From: Chloroflexi bacterium HGW-Chloroflexi-4
Lineage (GTDB): Bacteria > Chloroflexota > Anaerolineae > Anaerolineales > Anaerolineaceae
Assembly (NCBI GenBank): GCA_002840715.1
Contig: PHBW01000009.1
Location: forward strand, 1 to 64,000
DNA: 64,000 bases
Direction: 5' to 3'
The notes beneath the pieces are model-generated. The model was given only the letters and a program-made list of their open reading frames with translations. It did not search any database and was not told the DNA's origin. Below, piece after piece: positions 27,154 to 34,981 of this stretch (positions are counted from its first letter, which is position 1; each line of letters opens with the position of its first letter). The translations under genes were made by a program, and so were the position numbers.

Positions 27154-29649
27154 TTACAACAAATTCACTGGGTCTACTATGATTTCAACTTGCACACCGG
27201 CAGGCTGCCAGGTAGCCAGTGGATGGGCGCGCAAAAGTTCAACCAGTTTTTGACCGCGCAGCAGAATCTGCCATCGGTAGCGTCCATTACTTCGTTGATA
27301 GAAACAGGGGGATGGGCCGATGATTACCGTTTCTTCCCATTCTTTTTCAAACAGCCAGTGACGTATTTGCTCACCGGTGTTCAGGGAGGCGCATTCCAAT
27401 TGGCCGGCATTGTAATGGCTGAGTTCTATTTTCACCAACCTCGTATAAGGCGGGTAACCTGTTTCCTGGCGGTACTGCAGTTCTGTCTTTTCAAAACCCA
27501 CAAAGTCATAAGCCGCGGCTTTTTGAATGGCGTAATGATCTGGCTGGAAGGTCTGTAAGATCACTTTTCCACCCAGCGAGCTGCGCCCGGCCCGACCTGC
27601 CACCTGAGTGATCAGTTGATAGGTGCGCTCCGGTGCGCGAAAATCAGGCAGGTTCAGGCTCACATCCGCCAGCACTACACCCACCAGGGTTACATTCGGC
27701 AGGTCAAGCCCCTTGGCAATCATCTGAGTGCCAATTAAAAGATCGGCCTTTCCACGAGAAAATTGATCCATGATCAGGTCGTGGGCACCTTTTTTTCTGG
27801 CAGTGTCTGCATCCCAGCGCAAAGTTCTGGCTTTTGGGAACTGTTCTTCGATTATTTTTTGCAGGCTCTCGGTCCCCAATCCAAACTGCTTGATGCGTGT
27901 GCTGTCACACTGAGGGCATTTTTGCGGCATTTGTCGTTTTGAATTGCATTGGTGGCAAACCAGCAAGGATTCTTGTTCATGGAAGGTCATCGGCGCATTG
28001 CAGCGACTACAGCGTAGCACATGACCGCAATCCCGACAAAACACATAAGAGGCACTGCCGCGCCGGTTGAGGAATAAGATCGCCTGGGCTTTTCTTTCGA
28101 GTACTTCGGCGATTCCGGTTTGCAGCGCCCGACTCAAGGGGGAACGATTTCCGGCCACTAACTCTCCACGCATGTCCACCACTTCGATATCCGGCATGGG
28201 GAGTGCAACTGTAGGAATCGTCGATGCATCAGGGAAAACCGCCTGGTGCGCCAGCACACGGTTGGGCAGCTCAAAGATGTTCCAGCGATTCCGTTTAAAC
28301 AGAAAGCGCTGCTCAATTTCTGGCGTGGCGGATCCCATGATAAACACAGCATTGGTATGCTGGGCATACGCTATGGCGGTGATGACTGCCTGATAACGCG
28401 GTTCCACTTCTTCTTGATGATAAGAGCCGTCGTGGCATTCGTCGATCACGATCAACCCCAAATTGTAGAGCGGCGCAAAGAGCGCACTGCGTGCACCCAC
28501 CACTACGCGAATCTCGCCGCATCGAATTCTGCGCCAGGTGTCGTAGCGCTCACCATCTGAAAGTTTCGAGTGGATTAATCCCACCTGTCCAGGAAAGCGA
28601 CCTAAAAATCGGTTGACGGTTTGCGGCGTAAGTGAAATCTCGGGTACTAAAATGATGGCTTGTTTGCCCAGGCGCAGCGCTTCCTCAACAGCGTGAAGGT
28701 AAACCTCAGTCTTGCCTGAACTGGTTACCCCTTGCAGCAGGTTGGGCAGATTGGGGCAAGCGCCGTTAAGTTGTTTCTTGAGCTGCTCCACCACCAGGTT
28801 TTGTTCAGCAGTGAGTTGGGGTGGTTTGATGCTCACCGGGTTGATCTTTGACAGCGGATCGCGCTGAATCTCAACTTCAGAAAATTCGATAAATTCATTT
28901 TCAGCCAACATGGCCAGATCAGCCGCATAGGCGCCTGACTCAGCATAGACAAAAGGCAGTTTGACTTCCGCTGATTCATTTTGAAGGAATTGAAGGGCCT
29001 TCATGCGGCGTTCAAATACGGGGCTGCCGGTTTTTCCGACGCGCTTCAAATCTTCATCCGTTTCGGGCATGGCTATGAATTTCACCGCCCGGCCGGTCTT
29101 GGCCTTGGCGGATGGCGGTTTCAAGATCGGGCTGCTGACCACAATTCCTTTTTTCACCAACCCGGGCAGACTCTTGCGCCAATCCATGTGTGGCAGAGAG
29201 CGATCAAGTTGTTTGCCGTGTAAATCGCCGCGTTTTTGCAACAGGCTGATGATGCGATGTTGCAAGGGAGTGAGTTCAATATCTGGCGGCAAGTCATTCA
29301 GGTGTATCAGGCTGTCGGCATGTTGTGACAACCCCGGGGGAAGCATCAGTTCAAGGCAGGCAGAGAGACTGCTCAGGTTTTCATCTGCCATCCATTGGGC
29401 CAGTTTGATCTGCGGTTCGGTCACTACGGCATCTTTTTCAAGCAATGAATCAAGGGGTTTGGGGTTTGGCACTGCCGGGTCGTCAGTCAGCATCACCACA
29501 ATGCCCTGTGCGAGTTGCCTGCCAAAGGGGATGGTCACCAGCGAGCCTGGTTTAACCTTGCCAAGCCATGGCTCCGGGATTTCATAATCAAACAACCCTG
29601 AAAGCTGAGCGATATTGACGGCTACACGGGCAAAGCGCAGAGTGTTCAA
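27154..29649 (-). CDS. priA: Primosomal protein N' (PriA helicase)
   Basis: Restarts stalled replication forks. 831 residues: an N-terminal 3'-DNA-binding region, a helicase core with Walker A 'GVTSSGKTEVYL', a DECH box ('IDECHDGSYHQEE'; most PriA proteins have DEEH), a cysteine-rich zinc module ('CRDCGHVLRCSRCNAPMTFHEQESLLVCHQC...CPQC') and the C-terminal helicase lobe ('GTQMIAKGLDLPNVTLVGVVLAD', 'QVAGRAGRSS'). The TTG start at 29649 overlaps the TGA of the upstream MEMO-like gene. Its 3' end faces island 1, whose far border carries a decayed copy of this same 3' end. Confidence 0.95.
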   Translation of the reverse strand: MNTLRFARVAVNIAQLSGLFDYEIPEPWLGKVKPGSLVTIPFGRQLAQGIVVMLTDDPAVPNPKPLDSLLEKDAVVTEPQIKLAQWMADENLSSLSACLELMLPPGLSQHADSLIHLNDLPPDIELTPLQHRIISLLQKRGDLHGKQLDRSLPHMDWRKSLPGLVKKGIVVSSPILKPPSAKAKTGRAVKFIAMPETDEDLKRVGKTGSPVFERRMKALQFLQNESAEVKLPFVYAESGAYAADLAMLAENEFIEFSEVEIQRDPLSKINPVSIKPPQLTAEQNLVVEQLKKQLNGACPNLPNLLQGVTSSGKTEVYLHAVEEALRLGKQAIILVPEISLTPQTVNRFLGRFPGQVGLIHSKLSDGERYDTWRRIRCGEIRVVVGARSALFAPLYNLGLIVIDECHDGSYHQEEVEPRYQAVITAIAYAQHTNAVFIMGSATPEIEQRFLFKRNRWNIFELPNRVLAHQAVFPDASTIPTVALPMPDIEVVDMRGELVAGNRSPLSRALQTGIAEVLERKAQAILFLNRRGSASYVFCRDCGHVLRCSRCNAPMTFHEQESLLVCHQCNSKRQMPQKCPQCDSTRIKQFGLGTESLQKIIEEQFPKARTLRWDADTARKKGAHDLIMDQFSRGKADLLIGTQMIAKGLDLPNVTLVGVVLADVSLNLPDFRAPERTYQLITQVAGRAGRSSLGGKVILQTFQPDHYAIQKAAAYDFVGFEKTELQYRQETGYPPYTRLVKIELSHYNAGQLECASLNTGEQIRHWLFEKEWEETVIIGPSPCFYQRSNGRYRWQILLRGQKLVELLRAHPLATWQPAGVQVEIIVDPVNLL

Positions 29650-30500
29650 ACGGCCTCTTGGCTGGTGATGGCCAATGCGCCGTAACCCACAACGCTGGAT
29701 GTGTCTTTTGAGGCTCTGGCGGATGTGCTGTAATCGAGAAGACTAACCTGGTTAGCACCCAGGGCTTTGGCAGTCCATAGCACAAAGGCAACCGCACCCG
29801 AACCACAGGCAAAACCTTCTTCGTCAGCTTCAGCCTGCAAGACACCCTCCGGCGAGAAGTCGGTCATGTGTTTCAACATGGCTTGATCCAGTACGTTGGC
29901 TGTCGATTCTTCATAAAAATGAGATAGATCCGTACTGGCAACCAGCAGCACCTTTTTCTCGCGTATCAAGTTTGCGAGGACTTTTGCCGCCTTGCTGATG
30001 TAGCCGGGATCAGAAGTGCGAATCATCAAGGGCAGCAGACGAAAAGGTGCTGCCAGCGCAGTTTGTAAAAAGGGAAGTTGAATTTCAAGTGAGTGTTCGC
30101 GGTCATTGGCAATCGGTTGAGATTGGGTTAAGCCGGCAGCATTCAGAAGGATGTTAAACTTGTTCAGTAAATCGTGATCAACCTCAATCTGACCGAGCGG
30201 AGTGGCATAAGTATTGTGCGCAGAGGTTAACAATGGGTAGGGTTGGTAGTTATGTAATGGCGAAACAAGCACGCATAGATCAAAAGATAATCCTTTGACC
30301 ATTTGATAGGCAAAGCCGGCAGTTGCCCCTGAATAGAAATAACCGGCGTGGGGAGCAATCAATCCCACCAATCGTCCATTGATGTCAGGGTTTCGTGCGG
30401 CACTGAGATACCCTTCGATTTCTTGATGCAGTTGATCTGCATTTGAAGAATACCAAGAGCCGGCAATGGGTGATGGACGTACTGGATTAATCGGATTCAT
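29646..30500 (-). CDS. MEMO family protein (AmmeMemoRadiSam system protein B)
   Basis: 284 residues related to the MEMO/extradiol-dioxygenase-like fold. Diagnostic stretches are 'RPSPIAGSWYSSNADQLHQEI', 'VGLIAPHAGYFYSGATAGFAY', 'HSLEIQLPFLQ' and 'LLVASTDLSHFYEESTANVLD' with the conserved histidines. The biochemical role of bacterial members is unsettled; they are often found next to an AMMECR1-like and a radical-SAM gene, neither of which is here. The gene overlaps the priA start by the sequence TTGA, so the two are transcribed and translated together. Confidence 0.9.
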   Translation of the reverse strand: MNPINPVRPSPIAGSWYSSNADQLHQEIEGYLSAARNPDINGRLVGLIAPHAGYFYSGATAGFAYQMVKGLSFDLCVLVSPLHNYQPYPLLTSAHNTYATPLGQIEVDHDLLNKFNILLNAAGLTQSQPIANDREHSLEIQLPFLQTALAAPFRLLPLMIRTSDPGYISKAAKVLANLIREKKVLLVASTDLSHFYEESTANVLDQAMLKHMTDFSPEGVLQAEADEEGFACGSGAVAFVLWTAKALGANQVSLLDYSTSARASKDTSSVVGYGALAITSQEAV

Positions 30501-30534
30501 ATATATTCCTATTATACAAGCGAGGGAGGCTTAA

Positions 30535-30564
30535 AACAAAAAACAGCCTTCAGGCCGTTTTTTG
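30535..30564 (-). terminator. Hairpin between the third M23 gene and the MEMO gene
   Basis: On the minus strand, CGGCCTGAAGGCTG with one mismatch is flanked by A and T runs of six, giving a compact stem with a U tract. It would end the M23 transcript before the MEMO-priA pair. Confidence 0.72.
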
Positions 30565-30572
30565 AGGTTTGA

Positions 30573-31781
30573 TTATGGAAAAATGAGAAAATCGTGCGGA
30601 TTGACTGCGCCGTAAGTCTCACTTCTTAGTTCAAAATGTAAATGCGGGCCAGAGGAATTGCCGGTGTTGCCAAGGGTGGCAATTTGTTCTCCCTGGCTGA
30701 CGTTGTCGCCGCAGTATTTCAAGAAAGTGTCTAGGTGGGCATAAACAGACTGCCATCCGTTGCCGTGATCCACCACAATCAAATTGCCATATCCATTTTG
30801 GTTCCAGTTTGAATAAACGACCACGCCGTCATCCACAGCATAGATGATGTTGCCAATAGAACCTGCAATATCAATCGCACGGTGATTGGTTGCTGGAGAA
30901 TATTCGTAACCAGAAATCCAGGTTTCGGTGGTGGGCCAGATGAAGGTGCCACTGCCTATATAACCCGACGTAATCGTTCCGCAGGCACTTCCTGTGATTG
31001 TGGAAGTTGCTGGTTTGTCGCGGGTGTACTGCTCAAGCCAATCTGAAAATTGACCATATCCATTAGGGATGAAAAGCATTTTTCCTACCGGAATGTTGGG
31101 CAGGGAAAAATCACCCAGGGTTGCGCGGTCTAATTGATTGCCAGGCCAATCAACAATAACATCAGGGGTCACATTATAGAACTTGGCTACACCATTCAAA
31201 CCGCTGCCTTCAGCCCATTCATAAATGGCACCGTCAAAGGGTGGAATCAGAATGGTAACGCCCGGGTAAATATTGTGCGGATTGTTTCCAAATATGTGTT
31301 GGTTACACCAGAGCAACGATTCTGGTTTTAAACCAAACTTTTCTGCGATGCCAAAAAGGGTATCCCCTTCAACAATGGTATATTCTGTTACGGTTGATCG
31401 TGGTTTTGGTGGAAGGATGGTGTGCAACTGAGCTTCACGAAAGACGCTGAAACTGCTTGCCAGTAAGGGTGTGTAGACTTCATTCATTGGAACGATGGGG
31501 GTTGTCACGAGCGCGCTAGACGGTGGGGTTGGAAGATCGTTGTTTTTCTCAGCCTTTAAAAAGAATTTACTCATTACCCATACAACCAGAGCGATCATAA
31601 CCAAGGACGCGACGGCTGTTCCAATCCTCACGGTGGGTTCTCCCAAACCAAAATGCAGGATTTTATTCCACACCTGGTTCAAGGTGATTTTTTTCTTTGA
31701 CTCTGATTGCTCTTCAGAAATCTGGTACTGAAGTTCATCTTCCGGTAATGTTTCGGAAGGTGAGTTCGATTTGTCAGTCAT
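30573..31781 (-). CDS. Membrane-anchored LysM-M23 peptidase (paralogue 3)
   Basis: Third member of the cell-wall peptidase set, 402 residues. Acidic/polar N-terminus (1-50), one membrane helix (about 55-75), LysM ('EYTIVEGDTLFGIAEKFGLKPESLLWCNQHI'), a second LysM-like unit ('YEWAEGSGLNGVAKFYNVTPDVIVDWPGN') and M23 with 'HRAIDIAGSIGNIIYAVDDGVVVYSNWNQNGYGNLIVVDHGNGW' and 'GPHLHFEL'. The same domain order as the rho-linked pair but clearly diverged. Has its own promoter on the minus strand. Active-site ligands are intact. Confidence 0.9.
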   Translation of the reverse strand: MTDKSNSPSETLPEDELQYQISEEQSESKKKITLNQVWNKILHFGLGEPTVRIGTAVASLVMIALVVWVMSKFFLKAEKNNDLPTPPSSALVTTPIVPMNEVYTPLLASSFSVFREAQLHTILPPKPRSTVTEYTIVEGDTLFGIAEKFGLKPESLLWCNQHIFGNNPHNIYPGVTILIPPFDGAIYEWAEGSGLNGVAKFYNVTPDVIVDWPGNQLDRATLGDFSLPNIPVGKMLFIPNGYGQFSDWLEQYTRDKPATSTITGSACGTITSGYIGSGTFIWPTTETWISGYEYSPATNHRAIDIAGSIGNIIYAVDDGVVVYSNWNQNGYGNLIVVDHGNGWQSVYAHLDTFLKYCGDNVSQGEQIATLGNTGNSSGPHLHFELRSETYGAVNPHDFLIFP

Positions 31782-31798
31782 GCTTTACCTCGAAAAAA

Positions 31799-31827
31799 AT
31801 CATAACATCTTGTCCATGAATGGTCAA
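31799..31827 (-). promoter_or_regulatory. Promoter of M23 paralogue 3
   Basis: On the minus strand: TTGACC (31827-31822), a 17-bp spacer and TATGAT (31804-31799). Confidence 0.68.
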
Positions 31828-31870
31828 GAAAGCAAGCTTTGAGCAGATTGAGTGCCTGATAAGGTAAAAA

Positions 31871-33124
31871 ATGAACTTGTGGTATAACAGAATTCATACG
31901 AATATGAAATCATTAAATATTGCAAAAACATTTACTTCGCTCAAATCTCCGAATTTTCGTTTGTGGTTTATTGGTCAAGTGGTGTCACTGGTTGGCACCT
32001 GGATGCAAGCCACTGCACAAAATTTTTTGGTGTATGAGTTAACACATTCAGCCGCTTATTTGGCGATTGTGGGTTTTGCTAATGGCATCCCCACGATACT
32101 CTTTACATTATTAGGGGGTCTGACGGCAGACCGATTTTCAAAACGCAAGGTTATAGTTATTGCACAGGCGGCCATGATGGTGCTGGCTGGGATTCTGGCT
32201 TTTTTGGCATTTACACAATTAATTCAGCCGTGGCATATCGTCGTGCTGGCATTCATGTTGGGTGTGGCAAACTCATTTGACGCGCCTGCCCGCCAGGCCT
32301 TTGTTGTAGATATGGTGGAACGTGAAAACCTGGCGAACGCAATCGCGTTAAACAGTACCATATTTAATCTTGGAGCAATCGTCGGTCCTGCCACTGCAGG
32401 ATTGGTTTATGCCTGGCTTGGACCGGCCTGGTGTTTCACGATCAACTCAATCAGTTTTATTGCAGTCATCATTGCTTTGCTGTTAATGAAATTGCCCCCA
32501 AGAGTCATCGTCCCTTCCATTGGTTCGCCCCTGACAAAATTAGTAGAAGGGCTTAAGTTTGTCTTTAATGAACCAAGGATTCGATTGTTGTTGGCATACA
32601 CTGCTGTACTTACAGTTTTTGGTTTCAGTTTAATGACCTTGATGCCCGCCTGGTCGGTAAAGATCCTTGGTGGGGACGTTAAATTAAATGGGCTGCTCTT
32701 AATGGCTCGAGGGGTAGGATCTTTGATTGGTGCATTAATGATTGCCTACTTCAGTTCGCATCTTGTACGTAATAAAATTTGGCAAATGGGTTGGTATTTA
32801 ATGCCCGTGGCACTACTAGCTTTTGCCTTCTTGCGCTGGATCCCGGGGACAATTATGTTACTGGTGTTGCTCGGTTGGTGCTTAATGTCAGTCTTGAATA
32901 TTAGCAACGCTTTGATCCAGTCTTATGTTTCAGACCATATGCGAGGCAGGGTGATGAGCGTTTATACACTGGTATTCTTTGGCAGCATGCCCATCGGTGC
33001 GTTGGTGGCTGGCGGCTTGGCGACTGCTTTTGGTGAACCTGCCACTGCCATGATCTGCGCTGGCATAATTCTTCTGGCAACCATCGGCACCTTTTTCTTC
33101 AGGAAGACGATTCAACAGTTTTAA
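31871..33124 (+). CDS. Major facilitator transporter, EntS/MFS_3-like
   Basis: Twelve-helix membrane transporter of 417 residues. The family pattern is 'SLKSPNFRLWFIGQVVSLVGTWMQATAQNFLVYELTHSAAYLAIVGFANGIPTILFTLLGGLTADRFSKRKVIVIAQ', with 'ANSFDAPARQAFVVDMV' after helix 4, the hallmark of EntS-type exporters of siderophores, drugs or other small molecules. An alternative start at 31904 (MKSLNIAKTF) fits the family's usual N-terminus better, but only the ATG at 31871 has a nearby purine-rich site. The substrate is unknown. Divergent from M23 paralogue 3. Confidence 0.85.
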   Translation: MNLWYNRIHTNMKSLNIAKTFTSLKSPNFRLWFIGQVVSLVGTWMQATAQNFLVYELTHSAAYLAIVGFANGIPTILFTLLGGLTADRFSKRKVIVIAQAAMMVLAGILAFLAFTQLIQPWHIVVLAFMLGVANSFDAPARQAFVVDMVERENLANAIALNSTIFNLGAIVGPATAGLVYAWLGPAWCFTINSISFIAVIIALLLMKLPPRVIVPSIGSPLTKLVEGLKFVFNEPRIRLLLAYTAVLTVFGFSLMTLMPAWSVKILGGDVKLNGLLLMARGVGSLIGALMIAYFSSHLVRNKIWQMGWYLMPVALLAFAFLRWIPGTIMLLVLLGWCLMSVLNISNALIQSYVSDHMRGRVMSVYTLVFFGSMPIGALVAGGLATAFGEPATAMICAGIILLATIGTFFFRKTIQQF

Positions 33125-33207
33125 TTCTATAAATTAATCAAAATTTTTTGGGTAGAAATTGAAAAAACTTTCCAAAAAAAAATGAATTTGATCGAATCAT
33201 AATTGCC

Positions 33208-33236
33208 TTGTCTGAGGGCATCAAATTTGGTATATT
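33208..33236 (+). promoter_or_regulatory. Promoter of the NBR1-Ig lipoprotein gene
   Basis: TTGTCT (33208-33213), a 17-bp spacer and TATATT (33231-33236). The predicted start near 33243 supports the downstream ATG at 33308. Confidence 0.6.
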
Positions 33237-33307
33237 CAATTTTATAGTTGTTTAGATTATTACAAGTTTTGGAATATTATTGTTCCGCTGGAATTGCAGG
33301 GAGAAGA

Positions 33308-34258
33308 ATGAAAAACAAAAAAACTAATATTAAAACTTGGGTTGTTATTGCCATCTGCTTAAGTTTATCCGCCTGTAATTTGCCATCAGGAAATTCGGGT
33401 GAATCGGAAATAACCAATCAGCAAACCAGTGTGGCACAAACCGTTGCAGTCATGCAAACACAATTAGCGGTTAACGAAACACCATCCATGCCGCAGATCG
33501 CGACCAACACTCCCGGTGTGGATCTTCCAACCGCCACACTTACATCCACTGCTACGCTTCAACCTCCCACACCGACCATAACCAATACACCTGCACCCAG
33601 CTTCCGCATCAGTAAGGTTGTGGATGTTAACTATCCTGATGATACTGTGGTTAAGCCAAACACCGAATTCACAAAAACATGGCGAATTACCAACGGCGGC
33701 ACCGGCACCTGGACGCCTGCTTTCAAGCTAGTTTTTGTCAGTGGTGATGCTCTCGGCGGACCGGCTTCGGTGGCTATTGGGCAAACAGTCTTGCCGGGCA
33801 ACAGCATAGACATCTCGGTCAAACTTAAAACACCAGCCACTACTAAAACCTATCAAGGCAAATGGATGCTGCAGACCGATACAGGCACAACTTTTGGGTT
33901 GGGTGCCAACGCAGACGGCTCGTTTTGGGTCAGAGTTAAAGTGGATCAAAATCTGGCCGTGACAGCTGCATCGGTTACAGTGGTACCACCGAACCATAAT
34001 GGCGCTTGCCCGGTTAATTTGGCAATCACCTCATCAGTCACGACCAATACGTCGGGCAAGATTTCTTACTATTTCATAACTTCGCTAGGCAATTCAGGTA
34101 CCTTTGAAATGACCTTTGATGCCGCTGGTGCAAAGACGACCCCTGTGTATACACTGCCAGTCTTGATCACCGGACCAGTGACCGTTTCTTTCTACAACGA
34201 TTATCCCAACCATCAGGAATTTGGGGCAGTGACCATCCCGGTCACTTGCACACCTTAA
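33308..34258 (+). CDS. Lipoprotein with NBR1-type Ig-like domain
   Basis: 316-residue surface lipoprotein. Signal peptide with lipobox LSAC (Cys23); a Thr/Pro/Ala-rich linker (about 60-108) leads to an Ig-like domain of the 'next to BRCA1' type (about 112-220: 'PDDTVVKPNTEFTKTWRITNGGTGTWTPAFKLVFVSGDALGG', 'ISVKLKTPATTKTYQGKWMLQTDTGTTFG'), then a second beta-rich segment of about 90 residues with no recognised family. An in-frame earlier start at 33248 would precede the promoter's expected start and lacks an RBS; GGGAG sits ahead of 33308. Function unknown; carbohydrate or wall binding is a guess. Confidence 0.82.
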   Translation: MKNKKTNIKTWVVIAICLSLSACNLPSGNSGESEITNQQTSVAQTVAVMQTQLAVNETPSMPQIATNTPGVDLPTATLTSTATLQPPTPTITNTPAPSFRISKVVDVNYPDDTVVKPNTEFTKTWRITNGGTGTWTPAFKLVFVSGDALGGPASVAIGQTVLPGNSIDISVKLKTPATTKTYQGKWMLQTDTGTTFGLGANADGSFWVRVKVDQNLAVTAASVTVVPPNHNGACPVNLAITSSVTTNTSGKISYYFITSLGNSGTFEMTFDAAGAKTTPVYTLPVLITGPVTVSFYNDYPNHQEFGAVTIPVTCTP

Positions 34259-34264
34259 TTGGAC

Positions 34265-34298
34265 AGCCCTTCGCGATCGATTTCCGCGGGGGCTTTTT
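34265..34298 (+). terminator. Terminator after the NBR1-Ig lipoprotein
   Basis: AGCCC (34265-34269) pairs with GGGCT (34290-34294), with an inner CGCG/CGCG pairing, followed by five T. Confidence 0.75.
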
Positions 34299-34336
34299 GA
34301 ACGGCTTGGAATTACTTAAGCTTCAGCCTGCCTTCA

Positions 34337-34364
34337 TTGACAGAGGCTCCTTTTGGATTATAAT
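34337..34364 (+). promoter_or_regulatory. Promoter of tRNA-Lys
   Basis: Consensus TTGACA (34337-34342) and TATAAT (34359-34364) with a 16-bp spacer; the tRNA begins about 15 nt past the expected start site. Confidence 0.82.
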
Positions 34365-34385
34365 AACCGACGAACAAATCACCAT

Positions 34386-34457
34386 GGTCCACTAGCTCAA
34401 TGGTAGAGCAACTGACTCTTAATCAGCAGGTTCAGGGTTCGAGCCCCTGGTGGATCA
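34386..34457 (+). tRNA. tRNA-Lys (anticodon CTT)
   Basis: 72-nt cloverleaf: acceptor GGTCCAC with GTGGATC (one G-T pair), discriminator A; anticodon loop CTCTTAA with CTT; T arm containing GGTTCGAGCC. CCA is not encoded. Several degenerate copies of its 3' half lie downstream and again at about 47 kb, suggesting use as an integration site. Confidence 0.96.
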
Positions 34458-34463
34458 CTCAAC

Positions 34464-34487
34464 GAGAGCCTTTTCAGGCTCTTTTTT
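34464..34487 (+). terminator. Terminator of tRNA-Lys
   Basis: AGAGCC (34465-34470) and GGCTCT (34477-34482) around a TTTTCA loop, then T run. A near-identical copy, with the T run replaced by A, is found at 47102-47120. Confidence 0.9.
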
Positions 34488-34527
34488 GTTGTCAGATTTA
34501 GGGCATCCTTGGGGTTTGATGTCCAAG

Positions 34528-34708
34528 CATCTGGTGGATCACCTAATAGGAATCTTAAGATTCCTATTTTTATTGGGTTCAGTGTTCTCCCATTCGGGGG
34601 ATTATATCGAGCCCCTGGTGTGATGAGCGCAGCGAATACCCGAAAGGCGTCACTTTACAAGAGCTTATATAGGTTCTATTCTTTGTTATCAGGTTCGAAG
34701 CCCCCTAT
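34528..34708 (+). repeat. Tandem degenerate copies of the tRNA-Lys 3' end
   Basis: Three tRNA-Lys-like tails can be seen. Copy A: CTGGTGGATCAC at 34531-34542 is identical to 34447-34458 and is followed by its own hairpin (AATAGGAATC 34545-34554 with GATTCCTATT 34559-34568, then T run). Copy B: TCGAGCCCCTGGTG at 34607-34620 is identical to the tRNA T arm/acceptor and continues into a 27-bp stretch (34610-34636) repeated exactly at 47055-47081. Copy C: a T-arm-like sequence around 34688-34704. No protein-coding gene is supported in 34488-34900; an open frame through it is an artefact of this repeat. Confidence 0.72.
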
Positions 34709-34901
34709 CCATTGTGAAATTTTTCACTCGAGTACGAGAAAGCTTTTCGCTGGCAGCAATGAATCTGATTTACTTGAGCCCGGCAAGTCTTGCGATTTCG
34801 CGGTTATGAAACTATCTATGGAGATCTTTCCTTTTAAATAATTATTTCAGAAGTTCAACTATTTGAAAATTTGGAGTTTATCGTTGATGTCGAATATCCT
34901 A

Positions 34902-34930
34902 TTGACAAACAATAATTAAAATCGTATAGT
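34902..34930 (+). promoter_or_regulatory. Promoter of the island 2 LacI operon
   Basis: Consensus TTGACA (34902-34907), 17-bp spacer, TATAGT (34925-34930). The palindromic operator begins 4 nt downstream. Confidence 0.82.
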
Positions 34931-34933
34931 GGT

Positions 34934-34957
34934 GTTACCGGTCACATGACCGGTAAC
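34934..34957. promoter_or_regulatory. 24-bp palindromic operator, island 2
   Basis: Perfect inverted repeat GTTACCGGTCA / TGACCGGTAAC around a 2-bp centre (CA), sitting on the expected transcription start. Typical LacI-family operator geometry. I saw no second copy in island 2, so lacI and the genes behind it are probably one transcription unit. Confidence 0.8.
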
Positions 34958-34981
34958 ATTAATGCACAAAAGCAGAATAAT

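Noticed and set aside
27115..27558. 147-codon plus-strand frame
   Set aside because: Antisense to the conserved C-terminus of priA.
29003..29587. 194-codon plus-strand frame
   Set aside because: Antisense to the N-terminal half of priA; composition is a shadow of the coding strand.
29646..30500. MEMO gene as part of a full AmmeMemoRadiSam three-gene system
   Set aside because: No AMMECR1-like or radical-SAM partner is present nearby; only the MEMO component is seen.
34509..34841. 110-codon open frame downstream of tRNA-Lys
   Set aside because: It runs through tandem tRNA-tail repeats and a hairpin, has no RBS and no protein family features.
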